From: Phycisphaeraceae bacterium
Lineage (GTDB): Bacteria; Planctomycetota; Phycisphaerae; Phycisphaerales; Phycisphaeraceae
Assembly: GCA_007119405.1 (NCBI GenBank)
Contig: SKPT01000466.1
Span: forward strand, 1-6,187
Direction: 5' to 3'
DNA length: 6,187 nucleotides
The notes below the pieces were generated by a model that ran no database searches, was not told where the DNA came from, and saw only the letters and a list, made by a program, of their open reading frames with translations. The translations under genes were made by a program, and so were the position numbers. Below, piece by piece: positions 1 through 5,466 of this stretch (its first letter is position 1; each line of letters opens with the position of its first letter).

Positions 1-1059
1 CATCGCATCATCCCCGGCACCGACCTGTCCGTGAGCCTGCTGGCGTTCGGCAACTTCACCTTCGGCACCAACTGGTGGGGTGAGTTCTCCGACGACGAGG
101 CCGTACGCCTCCAGAACCTGGCCGTCGACCAGGGCGTGACCTTTTTCGACACGGCCCCGGCGTACGGCAACGGCCGGGCCGAAGCGCTGATGAAGCCGAC
201 CATCGCCTACGCCGGGCGCGACCGGCTCGTGATCTCGACGAAGTTCGGCTACGACGTCTACGCCGACCCGGGCGAGGAGGGGGGCCACCGCGAGCGCAAG
301 CAGGATTTCTCGCCCGAGTTCATCCGCTTCGAGCTCGAGACGAGCCTGAAGCGCATGGGCGTCGACTGCATCGACCTGTACCAGGCCCACAACCTCAAGC
401 TGCCGCAATTCCGCGATGAGCTGCACGAGACGATGCAGCGGCTGATGGAGGAGGGCAAGATCCGCGCCTGGGGCGTGGCGCTGGGCCCGGCGATCGGGTG
501 GCGCGAGGAGGGGCACAAGGCGCTGAACGAGTGGGACGCGGCGACCGTGCAGACGGTGTTCAACCTCTACGAGCAGGATCCGGGGCGCGAGTTCTGCGAG
601 CTGGCCAGCCGGCGCGGCCGCGGCGGCGTGATCGCCCGCGTGCCGACCAATTCGGGCATCCTCGACGAGCAGCTCGCCTCGCCCGAGCACCAGTTCCCCG
701 CCCACGACCATCGCAAGTTCCGCGACCGCGGCTGGCTGGTCTACGGGCTGAAGAAGAACGAGATCGTCCGCCCGCTGGCCCAGCAGCTCGGTCTGTCGCT
801 GCGGCAACTGGCGTTCAAGTGGCTGGCGTCGCAGCCGGGGCTGGTCTCAATCGAGCCCAACGTCGTCGGTGACGCGGACGTGCTGGACTTCGCGGTCGTG
901 TGCGACGGCGAGCCGTTGCCCGAGCGCGTGCTGACGGACCTGGCCCGGCTGTACGAGCGCGACTTCGACCTGGGCGAGGCGGCGCACCCGTGCGATCTGA
1001 AGTCGAGCACGGCGGAGGGGGGAAGTGTGCGCAGCGGGTATGAGCCGGTGGGGGTTTGA
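1..1059 (+). CDS. Aldo/keto reductase, 5'-truncated by window edge
   Basis: An NAD(P)H-dependent oxidoreductase of the aldo/keto reductase superfamily (TIM barrel, cytoplasmic) that reduces aldehydes or ketones; its substrate cannot be told. The frame is open from base 1, and the first codons read HRIIPGTDLSVSLLAFG. This is the usual family N-terminus (R-x-x-G-T-D-L-x-V-S-x-L-x-F-G), so the real start lies just off the left edge and the GTG at 31 is not the start. Numbering from the first codon, the catalytic tetrad is visible: D50 and Y55 (FFDTAPAYGNG), K81 (STKFGY) and H130 (YQAHN). The 352 visible residues match the usual family length. The C-terminal cofactor segment reads SIEPNVVGDADVLDF, where many relatives have I-P-G-x-x followed by a conserved Q/N. 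Cofactor binding may therefore differ. The gene converges on the amidotransferase gene and ends in TGA 33 bases before a large inverted repeat that could end its transcript. Confidence 0.93.
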   Translation, partial: HRIIPGTDLSVSLLAFGNFTFGTNWWGEFSDDEAVRLQNLAVDQGVTFFDTAPAYGNGRAEALMKPTIAYAGRDRLVISTKFGYDVYADPGEEGGHRERKQDFSPEFIRFELETSLKRMGVDCIDLYQAHNLKLPQFRDELHETMQRLMEEGKIRAWGVALGPAIGWREEGHKALNEWDAATVQTVFNLYEQDPGREFCELASRRGRGGVIARVPTNSGILDEQLASPEHQFPAHDHRKFRDRGWLVYGLKKNEIVRPLAQQLGLSLRQLAFKWLASQPGLVSIEPNVVGDADVLDFAVVCDGEPLPERVLTDLARLYERDFDLGEAAHPCDLKSSTAEGGSVRSGYEPVGV

Positions 1060-1092
1060 TTGCTGATTTGGGGGGTGGGCGCGTTGGGGCTG

Positions 1093-1186
1093 ATGTAGGG
1101 TGGGTAGAGCGGAGCGAAACCCACCAGCTCGGCCGTGGATCCCCACCGCAACCGGTGGGTTTCGCTTCGCTCTACCCACCCTACAT
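1093..1186. repeat. REP/BIME-type palindromic repeat, copy 1
   Basis: Two 33-base arms (1093-1125 and 1154-1186) are reverse complements except at 1112, where G faces T at 1167 and would still form a G-U pair in RNA. The spacer is 28 bases. Both outer ends carry GTAG (1095-1098; CTAC at 1181-1184). Each arm is also a hairpin by itself, GGTGGGT / ACCCACC around 13 bases. GTAG followed by a short palindrome is the known signature of REP elements mobilised by RAYT transposases; two in opposite orientation make a BIME. It lies between the 3' ends of two convergent genes and could serve as a bidirectional terminator or RNA-stabilising hairpin, but there is no T-run. Assignment to a REP family is inference. 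Confidence 0.85.
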
Positions 1187-1206
1187 TGATGCGGCGAACG
1201 CGGGGC

Positions 1207-1971
1207 TTACGACAGCCCGCCGTGCCAATTGCCGGTGGCGCCGCGCTGGCCGGCGAGGCGTCTTTCCAGGGCGAAGAGCAGGTTGGCGAGGTTGTCGATC
1301 TGGCGATCGCCGAGGTGGCGGTAGATCTGGTAGTGCTCGTCGAGGCCGCGGCGCAGCTCGTCGATGCTGCCGCCGGCATGGGTGATCCAGTCGGCGTGCT
1401 TCTGGAAGACGCGTTCGATGTCGGCCCGCGTCCACTCGAAGTGGTACTGGAACCCGTAGGTCCGCAGGCCGACCTTGAACGCCTGGACCTTGCAGGCGGC
1501 CGAGCCGGCGAGCGGCGTGGCGCCGGGGGGCAGGTCGGTGACCTCCTGGCCGTGGAGGTGGAATTGTCGGGCGTTCCAGGGGATGCCGGCCAGCAGGGGG
1601 TCGGTGGTGCCGGGGAAGGTCAGGCGTACGCGGTGCCAGCCGATCTCCGCTTCGCTCATGGGCGCGACGTTGCCGCCGAGCGCTGCGGCGATGATCTGGG
1701 CGCCGAGGCAGACGCCGACGATGGGGATGCCGGCGTCGTGGGCCTGGCGGATCAGGTCCATCTCGCGGGCCATCCAGGGGTGCTCGTCGGCTTCGGTGAC
1801 GTTCATGGGGCCGCCGAGGCTGATGATGCCGTCGACGTCGTCGAGATCGGGCGGGACGGCGTCGCCGGCGTGCAGCGTGATGACGCGCAGGCGGTGGCCG
1901 AAGTCACGGAGGATGGCGCCGAGGCGCGCCGGGTGCTCGCTGGCGTGATGCTCGAAGACGACGATGGCCAT
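1207..1971 (-). CDS. Class I glutamine amidotransferase (GMP synthase-like GATase domain protein)
   Basis: A stand-alone class I (triad) glutamine amidotransferase of 254 residues, cytoplasmic, expected to release ammonia from glutamine or a gamma-glutamyl compound. Near the N-terminus is SLGGPMNV (51-58), typical of GMP-synthase-like GATases. The nucleophile elbow GVCLGAQ gives Cys88. YHFE supplies the other triad members, His177 and Glu179. The intermediate FHLHGQEV (137-144) is also characteristic. About 65 C-terminal residues beyond the triad are helical-looking and variable in this group. The synthase partner domain of GuaA is absent, so the acceptor is unknown; relatives include gamma-glutamyl-polyamine hydrolases and toxin-resistance proteins. 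The ATG at 1971 is chosen because MAIVVFEHH is the natural first strand and AAAGGA (1987-1982) lies 10 bases upstream. An in-frame GTG at 2040 would lie upstream of the likely promoter. The gene ends in TAA 20 bases before repeat copy 1. Confidence 0.9.
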   Translation of the reverse strand: MAIVVFEHHASEHPARLGAILRDFGHRLRVITLHAGDAVPPDLDDVDGIISLGGPMNVTEADEHPWMAREMDLIRQAHDAGIPIVGVCLGAQIIAAALGGNVAPMSEAEIGWHRVRLTFPGTTDPLLAGIPWNARQFHLHGQEVTDLPPGATPLAGSAACKVQAFKVGLRTYGFQYHFEWTRADIERVFQKHADWITHAGGSIDELRRGLDEHYQIYRHLGDRQIDNLANLLFALERRLAGQRGATGNWHGGLS

Positions 1972-1981
1972 GGGTGGGGGG

Positions 1982-1987
1982 TCCTTT
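1982..1987 (-). promoter_or_regulatory. Ribosome binding site of the amidotransferase gene
   Basis: On the minus strand AAAGGA lies 10 bases before the ATG at 1971. It decides the start in favour of this ATG over the longer in-frame GTG at 2040. The same AAAGGA sequence precedes the DUF4056 gene in this window (5442-5437, 9 bases before its ATG), which supports it as the host's Shine-Dalgarno form. Confidence 0.6.
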
Positions 1988-2001
1988 CGTGAACGGGCGG
2001 T

Positions 2002-2030
2002 ATTGTAGGTTCTGTCGGCGAACCGTTGAA
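2002..2030 (-). promoter_or_regulatory. Candidate sigma70-type promoter of the amidotransferase gene with inverted repeat in the spacer
   Basis: On the minus strand a -10-like TACAAT (2007-2002, 5 of 6 to TATAAT) is preceded at exactly 17 bases by TTCAAC (2030-2025, 3 of 6 to TTGACA). Transcription would start near 1995, leaving a leader of about 25 bases to the ATG at 1971. The 17-base spacer (2008-2024) is itself an inverted repeat, GGTTC, 7 bases, GAACC, so it might be an operator. The -35 match is weak and a promoter in high-GC DNA cannot be proved by eye. Confidence 0.42.
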
Positions 2031-2031
2031 G

Positions 2032-2194
2032 GGGTGCCACTCAACGCCGTGAACTATTCGGCGGCGGCGCTAATGTAGGGTGGGTAGAGCGAAGCGAAAC
2101 CCACCACGGTGCTCGTAGATCCAAGGCAAGACTGGTGGGTTTCGCTTCGCTCTACCCACCCTACATTAATCGTTCACGGCCTTGAGTGGCACCC
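2032..2194. repeat. Outer inverted repeat enclosing repeat copy 2
   Basis: The left arm (2032-2054) and right arm (2172-2194) are reverse complements at 22 of 23 positions; the only mismatch is C2045 against C2181. Both contain TGCCACTCAA and GCCGTGAAC. The arms do not resemble the REP-type repeat between them. The inner repeat is off-centre: 16 bases separate it from the left arm and 3 from the right. This fits a pre-existing hairpin that was split by insertion of the inner repeat. The 3' side of the sulfatase gene and the promoter of the amidotransferase gene lie on either side. Confidence 0.8.
2071..2168. repeat. REP/BIME-type palindromic repeat, copy 2
   Basis: Two perfect 35-base arms (2071-2105 and 2134-2168) surround a 28-base spacer. 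Apart from copy 1's G1112 the core arms match copy 1, including GTAG at both outer ends (2075-2078; CTAC at 2161-2164) and the internal hairpin GGTGGGT / ACCCACC within each arm. The spacer length equals that of copy 1, and the central core CGTAGATCC (2114-2122) sits at the same offset as CGTGGATCC in copy 1, while the rest of the spacer has diverged. Read as protein, the arms give peptides such as WVERSETH and WVSLRSTHPT, which would be spurious if annotated as genes. It lies in the gap between sulfatase and amidotransferase genes. Confidence 0.88.
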
Positions 2195-2324
2195 GTTTCC
2201 CGACACAGCCTGGTTTCGCCGTCCGCCCAAAGGCGACGCGGCGGTTCGGCGCGTCGTGGAGGTTCGAGTTCACCAGGGGCGACCGGGGCCCCGCGTCGCC
2301 CAGAGGGCGACGGCTAACACTGTG
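2195..2324. other. Gene-free stretch downstream of the sulfatase gene, with GC-rich hairpins
   Basis: This is the remainder of the 353-base gene-free gap (1972-2324); the promoter and repeats in its other part are listed separately. No credible gene is seen here. Three alternating 7-base blocks occur: GGGCGAC (2277-2283), GTCGCCC (2295-2301) and GGGCGAC (2305-2311). The middle block can pair with either neighbour, giving a hairpin with an 11-base loop or one with a 3-base loop. The tight hairpin (2295-2311) starts 14 bases after the sulfatase stop codon on the minus strand and may end or protect that transcript, but no T-run follows. Termination is only a possibility. Confidence 0.4.
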
Positions 2325-3695
2325 TCAAGGCGTCGGCGCGGCGCTCGGGACGTGTTCGGCCAGGAGGCGGCGGTGTTCCGCGAGCACGCCGGCAAGCGCG
2401 GGGTCGCTCGCGTGGTTGCGCGTCTGGCCGGGGTCGCGATCGAGGTCGTAAAGCTGCTCGCGGTTCTCGCCGTCGTGGTAGAGCGAGTACTGGTGCGACG
2501 CGGTGATGACGGTGTCGGCGACGACGGACTCGACGAGGACGCTGTCACGCCACGCCCCGCCACCCGCCCGGCCACCCGCCCCGCCACCGGCCCCGTCTTC
2601 GACCAGGCCGCGCACGCTCAGCCCCGTCAGGTCGCGCGGCGGCGAGGCGTTCGCCCAGGCGCAGACGCTCGGCAGCAGGTCCAGGCCGTTGCTGACCAGG
2701 TGCGTGCGGTCGACGCGCGGGGCGTCGAGGCCGCCGGGCGGGCGGACGATCAAGGGCACCCGTATCGCCTCGTCGTAGGGGATGGTCTTGTGCTCGAGGC
2801 GGTGGCTTCCGTCGTGGTCGCCGTGGTCGCTGGTGAAGATGACGAGCGTGTCGCGGTCGCGGCCGCTCGCGCGCAGGGCGTCGAGGACGATGCCGATCTC
2901 GCCGTCGACGCGCTCGGTCAGGCGGGCGTAGGCCCACCGGTGCAGGCGCCAGCGGCGCTCGTCGTAATGCTCGCGGGCGTGCTGCTTGAAGGTGCCGCGG
3001 ATGTGCTCGAGGATGGCCGCGGGCTCGTCGCGCTGCGGCTCATGATTGGCCGGCAGGGGTGGGCAGAGCTCGTCGTAGAAGCGCTGCTCGGTGACACCCT
3101 CGGGCAGGCGCATGGCGTCGTCGAGCGCGGCGATCTCGGCCTTGCCGCGCTCAATCAGGCCGCGGGCCGCGGGCGTTTCGTAGGGCGTGCCGATGGCGTC
3201 GCGGATGGCCATGTAGCAGATGTCGTGGGGGTTGATGAGCGAGGTGACCAGGGCGAAGGGTTTGTCGTGTGATTCCTGGAGGAAGCGGGCCGATTCGCGG
3301 GCGCAGGCTTCGCGTTCGTCGGTGCTCAGGACGCGGAAGCCGCACTGCTCCGCTGTGCCGCCGGGCAGATGCTGCTTGCCCGCGTAGACGGTGTCGTACC
3401 CGGCGTCGCGCAGACACCAGCCGAGCGCCTGCTGGTAGCAGCGTGCGGCCGCGGCCTTGCCGGCATCGTCGGGCACGTTCCATTGCAGGCCGATGGCGCT
3501 CGGGTAGCGCCCGGTCATGAGGCTGAAGCGGCTGGGCACGCACACCGGGTTGGCGGCGTAGGCCCGCTCGAAGCGCACGGCCTCGGCGGCGAGGGCGTCG
3601 GTGTGCGGCGTGCTCAGCCAGCGGTTGCCGGCACAACTGAGCATGTCGGCGTGCTGCTGATCGGTGAGAATGATGAGGATGTTGGGCTGGGTCAT
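2325..3695 (-). CDS. Sulfatase-family hydrolase (formylglycine-dependent; sulfatase or phosphonate monoester hydrolase-like)
   Basis: A 456-residue member of the alkaline phosphatase superfamily that should hydrolyse a sulfate ester or a phosphonate/phosphate mono- or diester. The signature CVPSR places Cys52 as the residue oxidised to formylglycine, with Arg56. Metal-site motifs are LTDQQ (Asp12, Gln13) near the N-terminus and FTSDHGDH (Asp290, His291). Lys303 follows Asp290 by 13 residues. AGKQH (Lys107, His109) and NPH (His157) fit active-site positions. TDQ with SDHG, rather than TDDQ with SDNG, is typical of phosphonate monoester hydrolase and choline sulfatase relatives, so the exact substrate is open. 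No signal peptide or membrane segment is seen, so it is probably cytoplasmic. A Gly/Ala-rich insertion (about residues 369-381) comes from a DNA tandem repeat. The start MTQPNILIILTD is the normal family N-terminus although no strong ribosome site precedes it. It lies 108 bases after the upstream same-strand gene. Confidence 0.93.
   Translation of the reverse strand: MTQPNILIILTDQQHADMLSCAGNRWLSTPHTDALAAEAVRFERAYAANPVCVPSRFSLMTGRYPSAIGLQWNVPDDAGKAAAARCYQQALGWCLRDAGYDTVYAGKQHLPGGTAEQCGFRVLSTDEREACARESARFLQESHDKPFALVTSLINPHDICYMAIRDAIGTPYETPAARGLIERGKAEIAALDDAMRLPEGVTEQRFYDELCPPLPANHEPQRDEPAAILEHIRGTFKQHAREHYDERRWRLHRWAYARLTERVDGEIGIVLDALRASGRDRDTLVIFTSDHGDHDGSHRLEHKTIPYDEAIRVPLIVRPPGGLDAPRVDRTHLVSNGLDLLPSVCAWANASPPRDLTGLSVRGLVEDGAGGGAGGRAGGGAWRDSVLVESVVADTVITASHQYSLYHDGENREQLYDLDRDPGQTRNHASDPALAGVLAEHRRLLAEHVPSAAPTP
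2555..2590. repeat. 12-bp tandem repeat, three units, inside the sulfatase gene
   Basis: Three contiguous units with plus-strand consensus CCCCGCCACCCG (2555-2566, 2567-2578, 2579-2590) match it at 34 of 36 positions. The period is a whole number of codons, so copy-number change keeps the frame. On the minus strand it encodes Ala-Gly-Gly-Gly, Ala-Gly-Gly-Arg, Ala-Gly-Gly-Gly, between LSVRGLVEDG and the WRDSVLVES strand, where family members usually have a short loop. Confidence 0.8.
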
Positions 3696-3740
3696 GATCG
3701 GATGCCAGCTTACCGACGCGGCGCCGACGACGCCAGCAAG

Positions 3741-3756
3741 CGCCCCACAAGGGGCG
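3741..3756 (-). terminator. Small GC hairpin between the DUF2459-like and sulfatase genes
   Basis: A perfect 6-bp stem CGCCCC / GGGGCG surrounds a 4-base loop in the 108-base gap after the DUF2459-like gene and before the sulfatase start. It starts 47 bases after the upstream stop codon on the minus strand. There is no T-run, so it could be a weak or Rho-assisted end of the envelope operon, or chance in GC-rich DNA. No convincing sulfatase promoter is visible in the same gap. Confidence 0.25.
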
Positions 3757-3803
3757 TGCGGCGCAGCGAAGCGCGACCTGATCGAGGCTTCATCCCGCCG
3801 GGC

Positions 3804-4406
3804 TCAGCGCTCGAGCACCTGCCAGTGCGAGACGACCGGCCAGACGCGCACCTCGCAGCCCAGCGCCCGCAGCCAGCCCGCCACCTCGTGATTCGAATTG
3901 CTCGGCAGGAAGTAGGGGCTCGGATGCGGGACGAACGTCATGTCCAGGGCCTCGTTCTCCACCATCGCCTCCGGCTGCGCGTCGAACAGCGCATCGAGCT
4001 CACCGCGCAGCCGCGCGACACACGTTCGCTCGACCTGGATCAAGTGCGCGGCCTGCGTGTCGAAACGCAAGCTCCGCTTCACGTGCGCCGCGTCCATCGG
4101 CCCGGGCATCACGCGCCGCCCGATCGCCGCCCGGCTGGGCACGAGCAGCGCCCGCATCGCCCCCGGCACGCCGCGTCGATACAGCGCGTAATACCGGTGC
4201 TCCCCGTAGGCATAGCGCACCACCGGCCCCGACGGCGCGTCGGCGGGCACCACCAGGCTCGTGCTGCGCCCATGCTCGAGCAGCAGCACCGGCACCGGGT
4301 CACGCACCTGCCGCGGCACCGCCACCGTCGCCGTGCAACCGGCGCACAGCCCGAGCACCGCCCACAGGGCAACGTGCCGGGAAAGGGCGTCACGGTTGAT
4401 CGGCAT
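3804..4406 (-). CDS. Exported DUF2459-like protein, probable lipoprotein
   Basis: A 200-residue protein of unknown function. The N-terminus has Arg residues, a hydrophobic stretch (HVALWAVLGL, about 11-20) and Cys24 in LCAGC, so it is exported and perhaps lipidated; the lipobox is imperfect because Leu is at -4 rather than -3. The mature part recalls the DUF2459 family (TIGR02117, noted near urease genes): HGRSTSLVVP (45-54) for the usual HGWHTGLVLP, YAYGEHRYY (65-73) for the aromatic FGWGDRxFY block, LLVPS (87-91), and SNSNHEVAGWLRALG (169-183) for the C-terminal N-x-x-N-x-W-x-x-x-x-L-R block. Key positions are substituted, so it is a diverged member at best. The ATG at 4406 is chosen because GGAGAGG (4423-4417) lies 10 bases upstream; an ATG at 4415 would be only 1 base from it. 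The gene overlaps the end of the DUF4056 gene by 17 bases, implying translational coupling. Confidence 0.75.
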   Translation of the reverse strand: MPINRDALSRHVALWAVLGLCAGCTATVAVPRQVRDPVPVLLLEHGRSTSLVVPADAPSGPVVRYAYGEHRYYALYRRGVPGAMRALLVPSRAAIGRRVMPGPMDAAHVKRSLRFDTQAAHLIQVERTCVARLRGELDALFDAQPEAMVENEALDMTFVPHPSPYFLPSNSNHEVAGWLRALGCEVRVWPVVSHWQVLER

Positions 4407-5427
4407 CCGGCCCATACCTCTCCAGCAGCTCGACGCGGATCGATTCCATGATCACCGGGAAATGCTCGAACGGGTCGATCGGCCCGCTCTCGATCCCCGC
4501 GGCCCGGCGGATCTGGTTCGCCTGGAGGATGTACGGCCGAATCGACACGCTGTAGAAGTCCGAGAAGTCACGCCCGCTGATCTCGCCCAGGCGCGGAATG
4601 TCGTACGGCTCGCCAAGCCGGCCCGGCTCGCCCGGCTCGTCGGGCGCCAGCCACGCACGCTGCGGCTGACCGTCCAGGCTCAGCTCCAGGTAACGCCGGA
4701 TCGCCCCGCGCTCGTCCCACCAGCGCCCCCGCACGCGCTGCACCGCCGCGTCCGTCTCGTCAGGCCCGACGGCCTCCCAGTACGCCAGCTCGCTGGCCAG
4801 CTCCTGCGTCATCGCCTCGTTGTAGCTCAGCTCGCGGTTGTTGATCGCCCGCTCCGCGACGCGCAGGCCCACCAGGTGCGAGAAGGTGTCGTCGTGCGTG
4901 AACGCCGAGGGCTCTTCCGAGCCGAGGATGAACCGGCTGTAGCCGTACCACGTGGCGATCTCGTGCCACGCCCCCATGATCCACGCCAGCTCCTTGGCGA
5001 TCGCCAGCGACAGCTTGTGCACCACGTCGGCGTCTTCGTCGGCGGCGAGGGTGGGCCAGTTGTCGGGGTAGTGGAACGTCAGGTCCATGCGCGAACCCTT
5101 GTTCATCGCCAGGGTCAGCTCGGCGTCGCCGGCGTCGAGGGCGGCATGAATGTGGCGGTAGTAGTACCACGTCCAGTCGGCGATGATGCGCACGTGGGCC
5201 AGGTCGATCAGGCCGCCGCGCTCGCTGTAGATGAGTCCGCGGCCGCGCTCCTGCAAGCTCAGCCCGCCAAAGCGGTGCTCGCCCAGGTCATCGGGGTCGA
5301 CCGAGGTGTAGAAGATGCTCGGGTAGGGCAGCGCCCCGGTGCGCGTCGGCGGGGTCTGAGGCCCGCGACACGCACCACTGAGCGTCACCGTCGCAACCAC
5401 CATCGCCACCAACACCAACCTGCTCAT
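4390..5427 (-). CDS. DUF4056-type lipoprotein
   Basis: A 345-residue exported protein of unknown function, the expected length for DUF4056 (PF13265). A short signal sequence (MSRLVLVAMVVATVTLSGAC) ends at Cys20, probably lipidated; Leu is at -4 rather than the usual -3. Family-like blocks are visible: RGLIYSERGGLIDLAHVRIIADWT (63-86), the stretch NKGSRMDLTFHYPD (109-122), and AWHEIATWYGYSRF (153-166) followed by EEPSAFTHDDTFSHLVGLRVAERAI. His155-Glu156 in the HEIATWYG block look functionally constrained, and a metal or catalytic role is possible but unproven. The C-terminal 80 residues are charged and end without a membrane anchor. AAAGGA (5442-5437) is 9 bases before the ATG. The gene follows the DedA gene by 39 bases and overlaps the DUF2459-like gene, so it is the middle gene of a likely envelope operon. 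The family name comes from remembered motifs; an alignment was not possible. Confidence 0.82.
   Translation of the reverse strand: MSRLVLVAMVVATVTLSGACRGPQTPPTRTGALPYPSIFYTSVDPDDLGEHRFGGLSLQERGRGLIYSERGGLIDLAHVRIIADWTWYYYRHIHAALDAGDAELTLAMNKGSRMDLTFHYPDNWPTLAADEDADVVHKLSLAIAKELAWIMGAWHEIATWYGYSRFILGSEEPSAFTHDDTFSHLVGLRVAERAINNRELSYNEAMTQELASELAYWEAVGPDETDAAVQRVRGRWWDERGAIRRYLELSLDGQPQRAWLAPDEPGEPGRLGEPYDIPRLGEISGRDFSDFYSVSIRPYILQANQIRRAAGIESGPIDPFEHFPVIMESIRVELLERYGPDADQP
4417..4423 (-). promoter_or_regulatory. Ribosome binding site of the DUF2459-like gene inside the DUF4056 coding region
   Basis: Minus-strand GGAGAGG lies within the last codons of the DUF4056 gene, 10 bases before the ATG at 4406 and only 1 base before the alternative ATG at 4415. 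It is the strongest Shine-Dalgarno match in the window and decides the start. Its position suggests that ribosomes finishing the DUF4056 gene reinitiate on the next gene. Confidence 0.6.
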
Positions 5428-5466
5428 GGCCGAAATTCCTTTCCCTGAACGTCCGACACGGTTCCG

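Noticed and set aside
1080..1202. Extension of repeat copy 1 by an outer CGCGTT / AACGCG pair
   Set aside because: Only six bases pair, with unequal gaps to the repeat (7 and 10); chance is likely, unlike the 23-base outer arms at copy 2.
1135..1992. 285-codon plus-strand open frame opposite the amidotransferase gene
   Set aside because: It starts inside repeat copy 1 and runs antisense to a gene with an intact catalytic triad; its peptide is low complexity.
1972..2040. Longer amidotransferase with a GTG start at 2040
   Set aside because: The extra 23 residues do not resemble the family, they cover the likely promoter, and the ATG at 1971 has its own ribosome site.
1093..2168. The two repeats as a CRISPR array or as ends of an insertion sequence
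   Set aside because: There are only two copies, each internally palindromic. A host-like amidotransferase gene rather than a transposase lies between them, and no clear target-site duplication is seen at either copy.
2109..3272. 387-codon plus-strand open frame opposite the sulfatase gene
   Set aside because: It begins within repeat copy 2 and is antisense to clear sulfatase motifs; no independent start signal or domain.
3696..3803. Promoter for the sulfatase gene
   Set aside because: Possible -35-like TTGCTG has only a poor -10 match (TCGGTA) at the right distance; not supportable.
4261..5448. 395-codon plus-strand open frame opposite the DUF4056 gene
   Set aside because: Its translation is Val/Arg/Ala-rich with no family resemblance, and the minus-strand product has recognisable family blocks. 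Long antisense frames are expected in this GC-rich DNA.
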